Assembly (NCBI GenBank): GCA_034096865.1 | Contig: JAWQFJ010020256.1 | Location: 1-64,000, forward strand | Direction of reading: 5' to 3' | Origin: Theodoxus fluviatilis | Lineage: Eukaryota; Mollusca; Gastropoda; Cycloneritida; Neritidae | DNA: 64,000 nt | In this document: in pieces, positions 37,926 through 47,640 of the stretch | How the letters are laid out: the number at the start of each line of letters is the position of its first letter | Position numbering within the stretch: position 1 is the stretch's first letter | Position numbers and translations under genes: made by a program | Notes under the pieces: generated by a model | Seen by the model: the letters and a program-made list of their open reading frames with translations, nothing else | Database searches by the model: none | Told to the model about the DNA's origin: nothing

Positions 37926-39751
37926 AAATTGTTCTTTAATTTTACATGCTTCTGGCCTATTACAACCTAATTATGTGCACAGTTCAGTGGTTGTGAGAGA
38001 GAACGTGTGTGTGTGTGTGTGCTTGTTTGCTTGTGTGTGTGAGAGAGAGAGGGGGGGGACTGAAACACATATATACACGGAGGTAGTTTAGAGCTGAATG
38101 TTCTTCGTGTCAATAATCAGGATGTTCAACATCATGTTGCAAAAATTCTTAATGAGCTGTTAGTTATTAGTAATCTTTGTTGACACAAGTAGATCTGTAG
38201 AAGGGAAAGTGGCAGGTCTTTCCCTGAAACACATCAGTTTCTTGCAGTTTTATTTCTGGTATGATTTTCAGAATTGCTGTTGTTCAAAGCCAATGTAAGG
38301 AATACAAAAAAGGATAGTTGATTTAGACTGAAGACTTTGCTACCAACATGCCCAGAATCATTTTCCTCAAGTTTTCTCTGCCACTTACAAACTACAAGTT
38401 TCTGATACCAATGAACTTATTGCTACAGTATGCTTACAGAAGTTACTGCCTTTTTTCTAACTTGTAACTCTCATACTAGTCATAGGTGCACACATATCCT
38501 AACAATTCTGACTTTCATGTGATACTCTTACATCTCAATATCTCAATGTGTATTGTTGCTGTAATTGCTGAAAACCCACATGACTTATCAGAAGCAGGCA
38601 TGATAGGACTGGGAAAAGGGTTGATTGACTGCATGACACTGCTTCAACATGACCTTTTAGTTGTCCTCACACTTGCTACTCCATCATGATAGGACATCCA
38701 CTTTCCCTCAAAGTCATTAGGAAGCCTATGCCTTGCTGCAGAGAGCAGTGCCCATTGCTTGCAGTGGAAGTTAGGCTGCAGGGGCCATGAACCTCTGCTC
38801 CCTCATGTCTGATGACATTTTCTGTCTCCAGCAGCCCTCATGTATTTCAAAGCTAGCAACATTGGCACCAGAGCCGGAGCAGACGTGGGAAGAGCTCAAC
38901 TTGACGTCAGCCCCACAAACAGCGGGCCTTCATTTTGCAGTTTTCCACACATCCAGCATCCTTGCCTTGCCCAAGGCCTGTCAAGTTTCGAGGAGCGGCT
39001 GTCAAGAGTCTGGCAAAAGGCACCACCTGGACATCACAGTCATGCCACAGAGCATCCTCGTTGACATCCTTACAGTATGCAGTTGCTGACTGCCCCACCA
39101 AGCCATCAGGTTGAATGTTGTATGTCCCATGAATCATGTTGGGAGCCGCTGGCCCCTCAGATGCGCAAATTTACCAGGGAGGGCTTGTTTTTTCAGGCGA
39201 TATTCCAAGTACAAGATCAGTCTATGTTAACAACATTCCTGAGGGAACATCCGACGAGCTTCTGCAAGTCCTATTCCCATGCTGCATAAACGTCCTGAAA
39301 CCAGAGGAAAGTGAGGGATCGAGCACTGGGTAAGTGAAGCGGAGAAGCAGCTCGATGAGTTCCCGAGCGGGCATTTTTTCATGACCCAGCCCACCAGGCA
39401 CTTGACCCAGTCTCACCCTCTGTCCTCCTTGTCAGGAGTGGGATGTTCATCAGCACAGACAGCAAGGTGGATCTTCAAGCTGCCCTCTGGGCTCCAGATA
39501 TACAACTCTCTTGGCAGGGAAGCCTCACAGCATTACAGCAGTGAACCAGTCTGGGTCTAAGCCAGTCCTACCCGATGAATGTTCTCATTATGCTTGGATT
39601 CCTTATGTTCTAGGGCTGTTGAGGAACACTCCCTCACATGCACACCTTGCCACAACACCATAGCATGCACTGCATCTTCTTTGGGTCAAGATATGAAGCA
39701 AGGGATTTCTATTCTTTGCAGACTTTTACCTAAGACACGTGATTTCTTAGG

Positions 39752-39811
<60 letters not shown>

Positions 39812-41468
39812 CATCAAACTGAACTAAAAATGATATTTTAAACCTTTTAGGGAAATGCTTTTCATACATGAGTCTATAATATTTTTCAGCTGTTATACCA
39901 CATAGCTGTGGGAGAGGTTTAGCTCTTTACATTGCCGTAAAGGAAGAATGCAGTATGTAGCATGATGCGCTATATGTACTCAAATCTTTGTCAAATTCCA
40001 GCTTTTCTTTCTGACACTCATCAGAGGGTTGTTTTTATTTTCCCCTCCTGTTTCTTTTTTCTTTACTTTTTCTCTCTCTTTTTACCTTGTCCTTTTTGAC
40101 TCACATGCGAAGCAAAAGTGAGTCTATGTACTGAGCCGTGTCGTCCGTCCGGGCGTCCGTCCGTCCGGGCGTCCGTCCGTCCGGGCGTCCGTCCGTCCGT
40201 CCGTCCGGCCGGGCGTAAAAACCTTAAACGTTGGATTTTTCTCGGAGACTATTAAGTCTATCAACACCAAATGTGGCATGATGGTGTATGATGACAAGGC
40301 CTCAAAAAACATACATAGTGACTTGACCTTGCTTCAAGGTCAAGGTCACAGGAGCCATAAATGTGGTCTCAAAAACAGTCATTTTTCACATTTTCCCAAT
40401 TTTCTCCCACGTTATTGAGAATGGCGACCTTAGCTACAAGTGGTATATAGGTCAAAGCAAGCCCTATCTTTTTATACCAGTTTGGTTGACCTTGCTTCAA
40501 GGTCAAGGTCACAGGAGCTCTTCAAAGTTGGATTGTATACATATTTTGAAGTGACCTTGACCCTGAACTATGGAAGATAACTGTTTCAAACTTAATAATT
40601 ATGTGGGGCACATGTTATACTTTCATCATGAGACACATTTGTTCACATATCATCAAGGTCAAGGTCACTTTGACCCTTATGAAATGTGACCAAAATGGGG
40701 TAGTGAACCACTAAAAGTGACTATATCTCATGGTAGAAAGTGCCAATAAGCACCATTGTGCTTCCTATGTCTTGAATTAACAGCTTTGTGTTGCATGACC
40801 TTGGATGACCTTGACCTTGGGTCAAGGTCACATGTATTTTGGTAGGAAAAATGTGTAAAGCATTTCTTTGTGTATGATGTCATTGGTAGGTTTAGTTGTT
40901 TGACCTTGACCTTGAAGGTCACCTGAAGGTCAAGGTCATATAAAGGTCAAGGTCAAGCATGTGAGTCGTATGGGCTTTGCCCTTCTTGTTTTAAAAATAG
41001 AAATATAGGACAGAAGAGAAAGTCACAAAATGAAGGTTTTTTCATAGGAAAATCATATATGCATTTTTTTACACATAATCTGTCATGTAATTTGGTGAAT
41101 TATACACATTTGTGGCTGATGCAAAATAGAATTAATGGGGAAATGGTCTTCAGGCTTGCATTGGCAGTGCTGCTCTTTAGTTAGCATTATAGACAACTAA
41201 TCAATCATGGTAAGAATTTTCAGATCAGGTACGTTAGTTTTGTTGGCCTGTTCAAGGTAAGTGGCACTGCATTTTAAATCAACCTGCAATGCTGCATCCT
41301 TGTTTATTGGGGGCTATGCCCAAAACGTTTGCTTCTATACTAAACCAGTGATTCCAACATCTCCCAGTGATCTTAATGATCATTTTTTGTTTTGTCTTCT
41401 GGAATCCAGCTGTCTTTTACTTACATTCTACTGTCTGTTGAAAATTCCACATGGCCTTCTTTCCCAGC

Positions 41469-41505
<37 letters not shown>

Positions 41506-41521
41506 CCTCTCTGTCTCTCTG

Positions 41522-41611
<90 letters not shown>

Positions 41612-44272
41612 TCCCCCAACCCCCCACCCCCACCCCCCTCCCTTTTTCTCTCTCTCCTCTCTCTCATGCACACATGTGTACATGCCAATTACTGAGAAGA
41701 GTGGAATTGAAATCACATGTGAACACTTTTTCCTCAGCCTGCTCTGATTTCTATGAAGATGACTATTTCCAGTCTACAAAACTGTCGCTAGTGTAGGGCT
41801 GGAGGTGCAGTTGGCCTTGTGCTGTGCCAGACAGTCTTATGGACCAGTGCTGTGCTTGCAGGGCGGCCATTCTGGAGTGCCTGGACAAGCATTCAGCTGC
41901 AAGCGTGATGAAGAGCTACCAGCATGTGCAGATTGGCTCCAATGTGCTGCCCCTCTCCCTCTGTTCCGAACACAAGGAAGCCAGTGCCTTCAGTGAGTGC
42001 CAGCTCAGCCCCCATTTCTCTGTAGTCTGTCTGTCTATCTGTCTGTGTGTCTGTCTGTCTGTCTGCCTGTCTGTCTGTTGGCCTGTCTGTCTGTCTGTCT
42101 GTCTGTTGGCCTGTGTGTCTGTCTGTTGGCCTGTCTGTCTGTCTGTCTTTCTCTCTGTCTCTCTGTCTGTCTGCCTGTCTGTCTGTTGGCCTGTCTGTCT
42201 GTCTGTCTGTTGGCCTGTGTGACTGTCTGTCTGTCTGTCTGTCTGTTGTCTGTTGGCCTGTCTGTCTGTCTGACTGTCTGTCTGTCTGTCTGAATGTCCA
42301 GTTTTTTCTTTTCTCTTTTCTTCTTTTATTTCCTCCTTTCTTTCCTTTCTCCTCTCTTCCATATGTACTCACTTTTGTTGTAGGCACAATTTCAACCATT
42401 CTATGACACTGTTAATCAGTTTGTAAATATGACATGAAGAGTTTCAGGAATCTGCACGTGACTGATATAATCAAGACTTCCACAGTGTTGGATCTGTAAA
42501 AATTGATCAGACATACAGTTACAACACGTTAACATTTGAATCTGGAGACATTTGGTGCACACAGTAATTTCTGACACTTGTTTATGTGCAGTTGATGAGC
42601 TGGACAAGAAAAAGAGGGAGGAGGAGGCCAAGGCTGAGAGAAAAGAGGGTGAGGAAAAGATGAAGGAGGGTGAAGACAAGGATGATGATAAGGAACGGGA
42701 CCGGGAGAGCCGGCACAGTGACCGACACAGTGACCACAAGAGCACCAGTGTGGACCGGGAGCACTACAAGAAGAAGCCCCTGGGCTACCACCCTTACTCC
42801 CGCAGTGGATCCTCCTACAGACCCAGCCGTGGGGGACGCTACTACTCCACAGACCGCTATCAGGACCAGGGTCGCAGCTACTCAGACCGACGGGAGACAG
42901 AGGCGCTGAAGGACCGGATCGCCCTGTTGCAGGAGAACATCAGCATGCTGACCCAGAGCGTGACACCCATAATTATGGGAGCAGCAGGAGCAATGGGAGG
43001 AGGCATGAGCAAGCGCCACCGTCCCAGCGAGAGCAGTCGCTATGGTGGCAGTGGTGGCTATGGTAGTCGTGATGGCTATGGTAGTCGTGATGGCTATGGT
43101 AGTCGTGATGGCTATGGTAGTCGTGATGGCTATGGTAGTCGTGATGAGTATGCCCCCAGCCGGTACAGCTCCCGAGACTATGGATCTTCCTATGGGTGAG
43201 TTGATGTTCACACAGTTTTTCCTGTAGATGGCCTAGATCCAGTCCATAAAGTTTCATCAACATATCTGAAGTTTTGTTACTTAATTTTTCTGAGAATGCC
43301 CATGGAACTCAGTCAGTGACTTTCAAGTTCTGTGTCTGTCAGTTTTTGACTCACATGCGAAGCAAAAAGTGAGTCTATGTACTCACCCGTGTTGTCCGTC
43401 CGGGCGTCCGGGTGTCCGTAAAAAACTTAACCGTTGGATTTTTCTCGGAGACTATTAAGTCTATCAACACCCAATTTTGCATGTTGGTGTATGATGACAA
43501 GGCGTAAAAAAATTACATAGTGACTTGACCTTGCTTCAAGGTCAAGGTCGCAGGGGCGTAAATGTTGTCTAAAAAACAGCCATTTTTCACATTTTCCCAA
43601 TTTTCTCTGAAGTTTTTGAGATTGGATACCTGACCTATATATGGTATACAGGGCAAAGTAATCCCTATCTTTTGATACCAGTTTGATTGACCTTGCTTCA
43701 AGGTCAAGGTCACAGAAGCTCTTTAAAGTTGGATTGTATACATATTTTGAAGTGACCTTGACCGTGACCTATGGAAGATAACTATTCCAAACTTCATAAC
43801 ATTGTAGTACACATGTTATACTTTCATACTAGGTCACCCGTGTCGTCTGTCCGGGCGTCCTGTTGTCCGTAAAAAAAACTTAAACGTTGGATTTTTCTCG
43901 GAGACTATTAAGTCTATCGATACCCAATTTGGCATGATGGTGTATGATGACAAGGCATAAAAAAACATACATAGTGACTTGACCTTGCTTCAAGGTCAAG
44001 GTCGCAGGGGCCGTAAATGTTGTCTAAAAAACAGCCATTTTTCACAACCTCTCAGCATGTGAGTCGTGTGGGCTTTGCCCTTCTTGTTGCAGAATGCTGT
44101 CATTGTCATTGCAGAGCTGAACATTGTTGATGCCCATATAGCTCTGTGCCCTTGTTGCAGGGGGAGTAGTGCTTGGGGAGAGGGAACCAGGTCGACATAT
44201 GACAGCTCATCCAGGAAGCGTTCCTACAACTGGGATGATGACTCTGGAGGTCGGGATTACCGGAAATACTGA
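21662..44272 (+). CDS. Gene B: acidic, RRM and RS/YG-rich nuclear-type protein, 8 coding exons
   Basis: Exons 21662-22124, 23387-23543, 34196-34326, 37411-37479, 39197-39329, 41862-41992, 42592-43195 and 44161-44272. All have GT-AG ends and agreeing phases; together 1800 nt, 599 residues plus a TGA stop. Start: ATG two bases after a splice acceptor. Residues 1-154 are highly acidic (contains [14 protein letters not shown]) and end [17 protein letters not shown]. About 155-250 is a conserved alpha/beta block ([30 protein letters not shown]) shared with gene A. About 251-273 is basic. About 274-350 is an RNA-recognition motif with RNP2 VYVNNIP, but the RNP1 position (ILECLD) lacks the usual aromatics. 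About 362-430 is charged Lys/Glu/Arg coiled-coil-like. The tail is Arg/Ser/Tyr/Gly-rich with five YGSRDG-type repeats, ending GGRDYRKY. Such architecture suggests a nuclear mRNP or splicing factor. A polyadenylation signal AATAAA lies at 44427-44432. I cannot name an orthologue. Confidence 0.8.
22202..22818. mobile_element. 617-bp non-autonomous TIR element (gene B intron 1)
   Basis: Inverted repeats of about 33 bp: 22202-22234 starts GTGACCAGCCACGACAAAAC and 22786-22818 is its reverse complement. ATTT precedes (22198-22201) and follows (22819-22822), a likely 4-bp target-site duplication. No coding capacity. Superfamily not determined. Confidence 0.8.
22830..23380. other. Gene B intron 1, remainder
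   Basis: AT-rich intronic DNA ending in the acceptor at 23385-23386. Nothing else recognised. Confidence 0.4.
23758..25945. mobile_element. Mutator-like element with short TIRs (gene B intron 2)
   Basis: The ends TTAAGGTCTTAGGCTA (23758-23773) and TAGCCTAAGACCTTAA (25930-25945) are 16-bp perfect inverted repeats, enclosing 2.2 kb with a minus-strand Mutator-like transposase fragment. No clear 9-bp target duplication is visible, so the exact end may be a few bases inside. Confidence 0.65.
24523..25461 (-). pseudogene. Mutator-like transposase, broken
   Basis: From ATG 25461: a basic start ([20 protein letters not shown]) runs to a stop at about 25348. A second frame from 25323 (266 residues) carries an acidic/Ser linker, [20 protein letters not shown] with Cys pairs (C-x2-C, later C-x2-C), [19 protein letters not shown], and the block [20 protein letters not shown] followed by [16 protein letters not shown]. 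'D-G-T-W-x-x-R-G-H-x-S' holds the first catalytic Asp of the animal Mutator-like transposase domain. The C-terminal two thirds, with the remaining catalytic residues, is missing; the frame decays after 24560. The gap between the two frames implies a frameshift. Confidence 0.75.
25950..27100. other. Gene B intron 2, unassigned
   Basis: Non-coding. Frames at 26652-27077 look random. The last ~110 bp (about 26990-27106) resembles 29940-30060, which marks the edge of a tandem-repeat unit later split by a transposon. Confidence 0.4.
27107..29702. mobile_element. 2.6-kb TIR element with TAAT duplications
   Basis: Perfect 26-bp inverted repeats: 27107-27132 (GGCTCATTCTCTGGAAAGGT plus ACACAA) and 29677-29702. 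TAAT flanks both sides (27103-27106 and 29703-29706). A homologous unoccupied copy of the target lies near 30046, because flanking sequence on both sides matches the continuous stretch 29945-30095. No transposase was recognised inside. An R850 copy (27999-28860) is nested in it. The superfamily is uncertain; the TAA-type duplication would allow a Harbinger-like element. Confidence 0.75.
27999..28860 (+). repeat. R850 copy 1 (AGGTCA-rich interspersed repeat)
   Basis: 862 bp beginning TTTTTGACTCACATGCGAAG and ending GGGCTTTGCCCTTCTTGTT. Near the start is a 7-bp-stem hairpin (GACTCAC...GTGAGTC), then a short (CCGTC)n microsatellite, then a unique body with about 20 AGGTCA/TGACCT half-sites. Near the end is a GGGC-TTT-GCCC hairpin. 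GACTCACATGC near the start and GCATGTGAGTC near the end are inverted. No coding function, no clear target duplication. Confidence 0.9.
29700..30130. repeat. Diverged tandem repeat, period about 345 bp
   Basis: The wording 'aaattgtagc(c/t)tgg...gta(t)cc...cccc(c)...aaaat' occurs at 29725-29775 and again at 30068-30120, and 'aaagtacaaacattaa(t/a)caacatgg' occurs at 27069 and 30015. The units are old and the array was split by the 27107-29702 element. Confidence 0.6.
30265..30406. repeat. Three poly-G runs in a 140-bp repeat
   Basis: G runs of about 20, 17 and 16 at 30266-30287, 30320-30338 and 30391-30406. The spacers share 'aggcggcg(a)gataa(g)ctgaacc(c)ggcggcgtgaa', so a ~60-bp unit ending in G-run was duplicated. 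It could form G-quadruplexes. Run lengths in an assembly are uncertain. Confidence 0.8.
30553..30735. repeat. GGAT/GAAT minisatellite
   Basis: A run of ATGGATGAATGG-type 4-bp-based repeats (GGAT, GAAT, GGAC variants). Both-strand open frames here are repeat artefacts. Confidence 0.9.
31472..32353 (+). repeat. R850 copy 2
   Basis: 882 bp, same boundaries as copy 1, with a longer (CCGTC/CGGGCG) microsatellite and scattered substitutions. Confidence 0.9.
32354..32741. other. Spacer between R850 copies 2 and 3
   Basis: Non-coding intron DNA; nothing recognised. Confidence 0.4.
32742..33587 (+). repeat. R850 copy 3
   Basis: 846 bp, near-identical to copies 1, 4, 7 and 8, with the shortest CCGTC run. 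Its right end abuts a piggyBac coding remnant (33588 onward) in the middle of its conserved helix. Confidence 0.9.
33588..34040 (-). pseudogene. piggyBac-like transposase N-terminal remnant
   Basis: Minus strand: an acidic, aromatic-rich segment ([33 protein letters not shown]) to a stop at about 33740. In a second frame (33680-33588) it reads [20 protein letters not shown] then FDLIVK. 'L(S/T)E-E(Y/F)F-LFFTD-(I/V)FDLIV' is a hallmark of the piggyBac N-terminal domain. It breaks off exactly where R850 copy 3 begins, and I could not find the continuation beyond that copy. Confidence 0.5.
35143..35665. repeat. ~145-bp duplicated segment flanking a MITE
   Basis: 35143-35290 and 35511-35660 share the order 'actactgtatt...aaaaagg(g/c)ttgtaggata(c/t)tttct(c)ttcagccttca...attcacatgtac(g/a)cacttttcaaagtcat(a/g)catgattgct'. 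Divergence is roughly 10-15% by eye. The MITE sits at the end of the first copy. Confidence 0.75.
35291..35483. mobile_element. 193-bp MITE with TA duplication (Tc1/mariner-pogo type)
   Basis: Ends CAGTAGTCGCCGCTTAT and ATAAGCGGCGACTACTG, flanked by TA on both sides (35289-35290, 35484-35485). TA target and CAGT-start ends are typical of pogo/Tigger-related MITEs. The interior carries additional inverted GCGGC-TTTTTATTAACCG motifs. Confidence 0.75.
36674..36954. mobile_element. Foldback/MITE copy 1
   Basis: Arms of about 75 bp (36674-36745 and 36880-36954): GGAAAGGCTTCCAGAGAC pairs with its reverse complement at the far end, continuing imperfectly through CAAGCTGGTGGG. A related element occurs at about 55765-55948, sharing the arm wording ACTAGTG-GACTCATCCGAG and CCAAGCTGGTGGG. 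Confidence 0.65.
37674..37922. repeat. (TG)n and (GA)n microsatellites
   Basis: Imperfect TG/TGCG runs at 37674-37770 and 37803-37813, then an 80-bp GA run at about 37840-37922. They lie in gene B intron 4. Confidence 0.9.
37923..39190. other. Gene B intron 4, unassigned
   Basis: No recognised element. Frames of 60-100 residues at 38787-39089 lack any family resemblance. Confidence 0.35.
39436..39544 (+). other. Alternative RRM second-half exon ending in a stop (gene B)
   Basis: Behind an excellent acceptor (CTCTGTCCTCCTTGTCAG) a segment continues the RRM from exon 5 in the same phase that exon 6 uses. It reads [20 protein letters not shown], then IQLSWQGSL and a TGA at 39542-39544. This has the beta3-alpha2-beta4 layout also encoded by exon 6 ([30 protein letters not shown]). 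It looks like an ancient duplicate exon. Use of it would end the protein after the RRM, without the charged and RS/YG tail. No convincing downstream donor was found, and no AATAAA nearby. Confidence 0.45.
39757..39806. repeat. (TA)n microsatellite
   Basis: About 25 uninterrupted TA units in gene B intron 5. Confidence 0.95.
40093..40990 (+). repeat. R850 copy 4
   Basis: 898 bp, near-identical to copy 1 over the body. It has a longer CCGTC/CGGGCG microsatellite (about 40143-40216). In gene B intron 5. Confidence 0.9.
41469..41665. repeat. Poly-C plus (CT)n tract
   Basis: A C run of about 33, then CTCT repeats to about 41612, then CCCCCA-type runs. It lies about 200 bp upstream of gene B exon 6. 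Open frames on both strands are artefacts. Confidence 0.95.
42027..42293. repeat. (CTGT)n minisatellite with TTGGCC variants
   Basis: About 265 bp of CTGT repeats with TTGGCCTGTCTGTCTG higher-order units, starting 35 bp after the donor of gene B exon 6. Confidence 0.95.
43343..44088 (+). repeat. R850 copy 5, diverged and internally re-duplicated
   Basis: Starts with the usual hairpin end. At about 43833 it restarts with a CCCGTGTCGTCTGTCCGGGC microsatellite-like segment and a second partial body, then jumps to the terminal CATGTGAGTCG...CTTCTTGTT. It is clearly older than copies 1, 3, 4, 7 and 8. Its last bases form a pyrimidine tract directly before GCAG at 44089-44092, upstream of gene B's last exon. 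Confidence 0.85.
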
Positions 44273-44426
44273 CCTCTCCTGAGTAAGTACTTCCTAATGT
44301 GGTGGTTATTAATCATGACCTTTCTGTTGTCTGGGAGTCAGTAGTGCAATGGACTACTTTCAATGCATTTCCAGGATTGCTTATCTCAACTTTATTGGAT
44401 AGTTGTTGAAGAAGAAGTGCAGAGAA

Positions 44427-44432
44427 AATAAA
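44427..44432 (+). terminator. Polyadenylation signal AATAAA, gene B
   Basis: AATAAA 155 bp after the gene B stop codon, before R850 copy 6. A GTAAGT at about 44282 could alternatively start a 3' UTR intron. Confidence 0.5.
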
Positions 44433-44491
44433 ATTGGCAACAATGCAATGAAATGTAGTTATGACAGGGAACACAGCAAGTTACAGGCAGT

Positions 44492-45621
44492 TTTATTGAC
44501 TCACATGCGAAGCAAAAGTGAGTCTATGTACTCACCCGTGTCATCCGTCCGGACATCCGGGCGTCCGTGAAAAACTTTAATGTTGGATTTTTCTAGGAGA
44601 CTATTAAGTCTATCAACACCCAATTTGGCATGATGGTGTATGATGACAAGGCGTCAAAAAACACACATAGTGACTTGACCTTGCTTCAAGGTCAAGGTCG
44701 CAGGGGCTAAAAAACAGCCATTTTTCACATTTTCCCAATTTCCTCTGAAGTTTTTGAGATTGGATACCTGTCCTATATATGGTGTATAGGGCAAAACAAT
44801 CCCTATCTTTTGATACCAGTTTGATTGACCTTGCTTCAAGGTCAAGGTCACAGGAGGTCTTTAAAGTTGGATTGTATACATATTTTGAAGTGACCTTGAC
44901 CGTGAACTATGGAAGATAACTCTTCCAAACTTCATAACATTGTAGTACACATGTTATACTTTCATACTAGGTCACTTGTGTCGTCCGTCCAGGCGTCCGG
45001 GCGTCCTGTAATCCGTAAAAAAAAACTTTAACGTTGGATTTTTCTCAGATACTATTAAGTCTATCAACACCCAATTTGGCATGATCGTGTAGTATGACAA
45101 GGCGTCAAAAAACTTACAAAGTGACTTGACTGCTTCAAGGTCAAGGTCACAGGAGCTCTTTAAGTTGGATTGTATATATATTTTGAAGTAACCTTGACCC
45201 GGAACTATGGAAGATAACTCTTCCAAACTTCATAACATTGTAGTACACATGTTATACTTTCATCATGAGACACATTTGGTCACATATCATCAAGGTCAAG
45301 GTCACTTTGACCCTTATGAAATGTGACCAAAATGGGGTAGTGAACCACTAAAAGTGACCATATTTCATGGTAGAAAGTGCCAATAAGCACCATTGTGCTT
45401 CCTATGTCTTGAATTAACAGCTTTGTGTTGCATGACCTTGGATGACCTTGACCTTGGGTCAAGGTCACATGTATTTTGGTAGGAAAAATGTGTAAAGCAG
45501 TTCTTAGTGTATGATGTCATTGCTAGGTTTAGTTGGTTGACCTTGAAGGTCACCTGAAGGTCAAGGTCATGTAAAGGTCAAGGTCAAGCATGTGAGTCGT
45601 ATGGGCTTTGCCCTTCTTGTT
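44492..45621 (+). repeat. R850 copy 6, diverged composite
   Basis: 1130 bp. A first body to about 44970, a second CCGTCC-containing restart (about 44975-45020) with another body, and the standard end. Same kind of internal re-duplication as copy 5, with different breakpoints. Confidence 0.85.
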
Positions 45622-45704
45622 GATATGGTCAATATGCATAATTTTGCTGGTGCTAGAGTAGTGTAAGAGTGTTTTGAGGTGGATGCCTCCTGGGAACTGT
45701 ACAA

Positions 45705-45938
45705 GGCCCGTATTCACAACGGCGATTTATCGGCGATTTATTTTAACTCCGATTTATCTCTAAACTCAGATGATTCCAACTGTCTGTTCCGCTCTCCCTT
45801 GGCTGGAAACCAGTATATATAGCAAAGCGCAACCTAGGATCCTCTGACGAGCGTACCTTATCTAACCGATCAAGATAACGCGGGGCTAGGGGATAAATCG
45901 AGTGTTAAAAAGATAAATCGCCGTTGTGAATACGGGCC
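45705..45938. mobile_element. 234-bp MITE with 27-bp inverted ends
   Basis: 45705-45731 (GGCCCGTATTCACAACGGCG plus ATTTATC) is the exact reverse complement of 45912-45938. Non-coding. GGGCCCGTATTC-type ends are common in animal MITEs. No target duplication resolved. Confidence 0.85.
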
Positions 45939-45944
45939 CAGAAT

Positions 45945-47589
45945 TTTAACTTTTGGTCAGACTGAACACTTGTAGAAAACTTGTTTGCTGCAGCCTCTCA
46001 TGTGTTTCACACATGGTAATAAATGCAGTCAGATATATATGATATCAAAATGTTCATAGCAGGAAAGAAGATGAGTCATTTTCATGAATTTGAAGCTTCT
46101 CACTCCTTTACTAGAAGGAGCAGGTGGCATCGAATCAAATTGAGGTCTTTTTCTTTTTCTTTTTCAGATTGGTCATATCTCTGCATCAGTTACCATGTTT
46201 CTCCATCGCCACCTTTTCATCAATGCTGGTTGTTGTATTTGTTGTGCTGGAGATCCTTCTCAGCAATACTGTTTCTTAGGGAGGGTGGTATGCTTCTGTA
46301 GGGTTGATTTGTCATCTTGATTGTAACAGTCTCTTCCCCAGTCACATCATAGATCCGTATTAATGTGTGAGCTCTGCTTGAAAGAAGTAGTTTTATGTAT
46401 GGTAGCAGAATGGCTTAGTGTTATTCTGTTGGGGAGGTGTTTGGTTGACTTGGGTTTTGTTGTGGCTGTTTGTCATGAAGCTGAGGCTCATTATGACACA
46501 TGCATTTTTTAATCTAATGAATTTTATGGTGCTTGAGAGGGGATGGTGTTCTTCATTTGATTTGCATGGATAATACAAATATTGAATTTTTTTAAGAGCA
46601 CAAAGAACTCACTGCAGATGTGCTGGAGAAAGATGGACTTGGTGCATGAACTGAATTATCACTCCATTACTAAACTATGCCCTGGAGAACTGTTTTGAGC
46701 CTGCAGCAAGGACATTCATATCTGTGCATACCAAAGTGTTTCAAGTCTCCAAGTCCCTTAGCAATGAAAGGAACATATCCAGGGCTCCAAAAGGACGAAC
46801 TCTAGTCTCTTTTGCCTTCCAATATTGGCCACATACTTATTCCTATTTACTGAGACACACTTCTACCTGTTCCCAATTCCCCCCCCAAAATGTGTTGCTC
46901 CAGGTTTTAAAAGAGGAAAATATATCTGTGGGAAGCTTGTCCTTTTTGTCAACATTCTGTCACACACATTGCAAGATCTGGAATGTTGGAATTTTATTTC
47001 TCAACTGTGAAGCTATGTGTTTGTGTCAATCTCCCAGTATGGGTGGAGGTCGGGTGTGTAGGGCAGATGAACAAGTTGGCTTGATTTTTTTATAATCCAC
47101 ATGAAGTCTTATGTATCCATCGCTGGCATATTTGTTATTGCATCACCAACATTTTGAATGCAGTTATCTATGATTCAATAGTTTCTTTGAGGAAGAGATT
47201 GGAGGGTTTTTCTGGAATCTAGAGGGCTTGCAGGCACAAGTACAGAAGGAAGACCTTGGCTAATTGAGTAGCACTAATTTGGTTTTAGATCACTTGGTTC
47301 TTGCTTTTTGTGATAGTAAATGTGCTTTTTTATGATGTGGTGCCAGCATAGTCTCCATAATAAGGCACTTGTATCAAGAATTCACTTAAATTGTTCAACA
47401 CTGGCATTGCTGTGTTTGTTGTTTTTCATGCTTGTATTGAAGTTGACTGGTTAAATGCAGCAAGTCCTGTGTGATGTTACCAGGTCAGATTTGCATAAAG
47501 GATGTCAGTGTTGCTGTGTCATCTTCAATATAGTGGGGGGAAGTAATATGCAACTGGACAATTTTTCTTTGTGCTTGCATTTGCGTGCG

Positions 47590-47640
<51 letters not shown>

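Noticed and set aside
42552..43263. His-rich and Thr/Ile-rich frames on the minus strand
   Set aside because: Shadows of the repetitive gene B exon 7.
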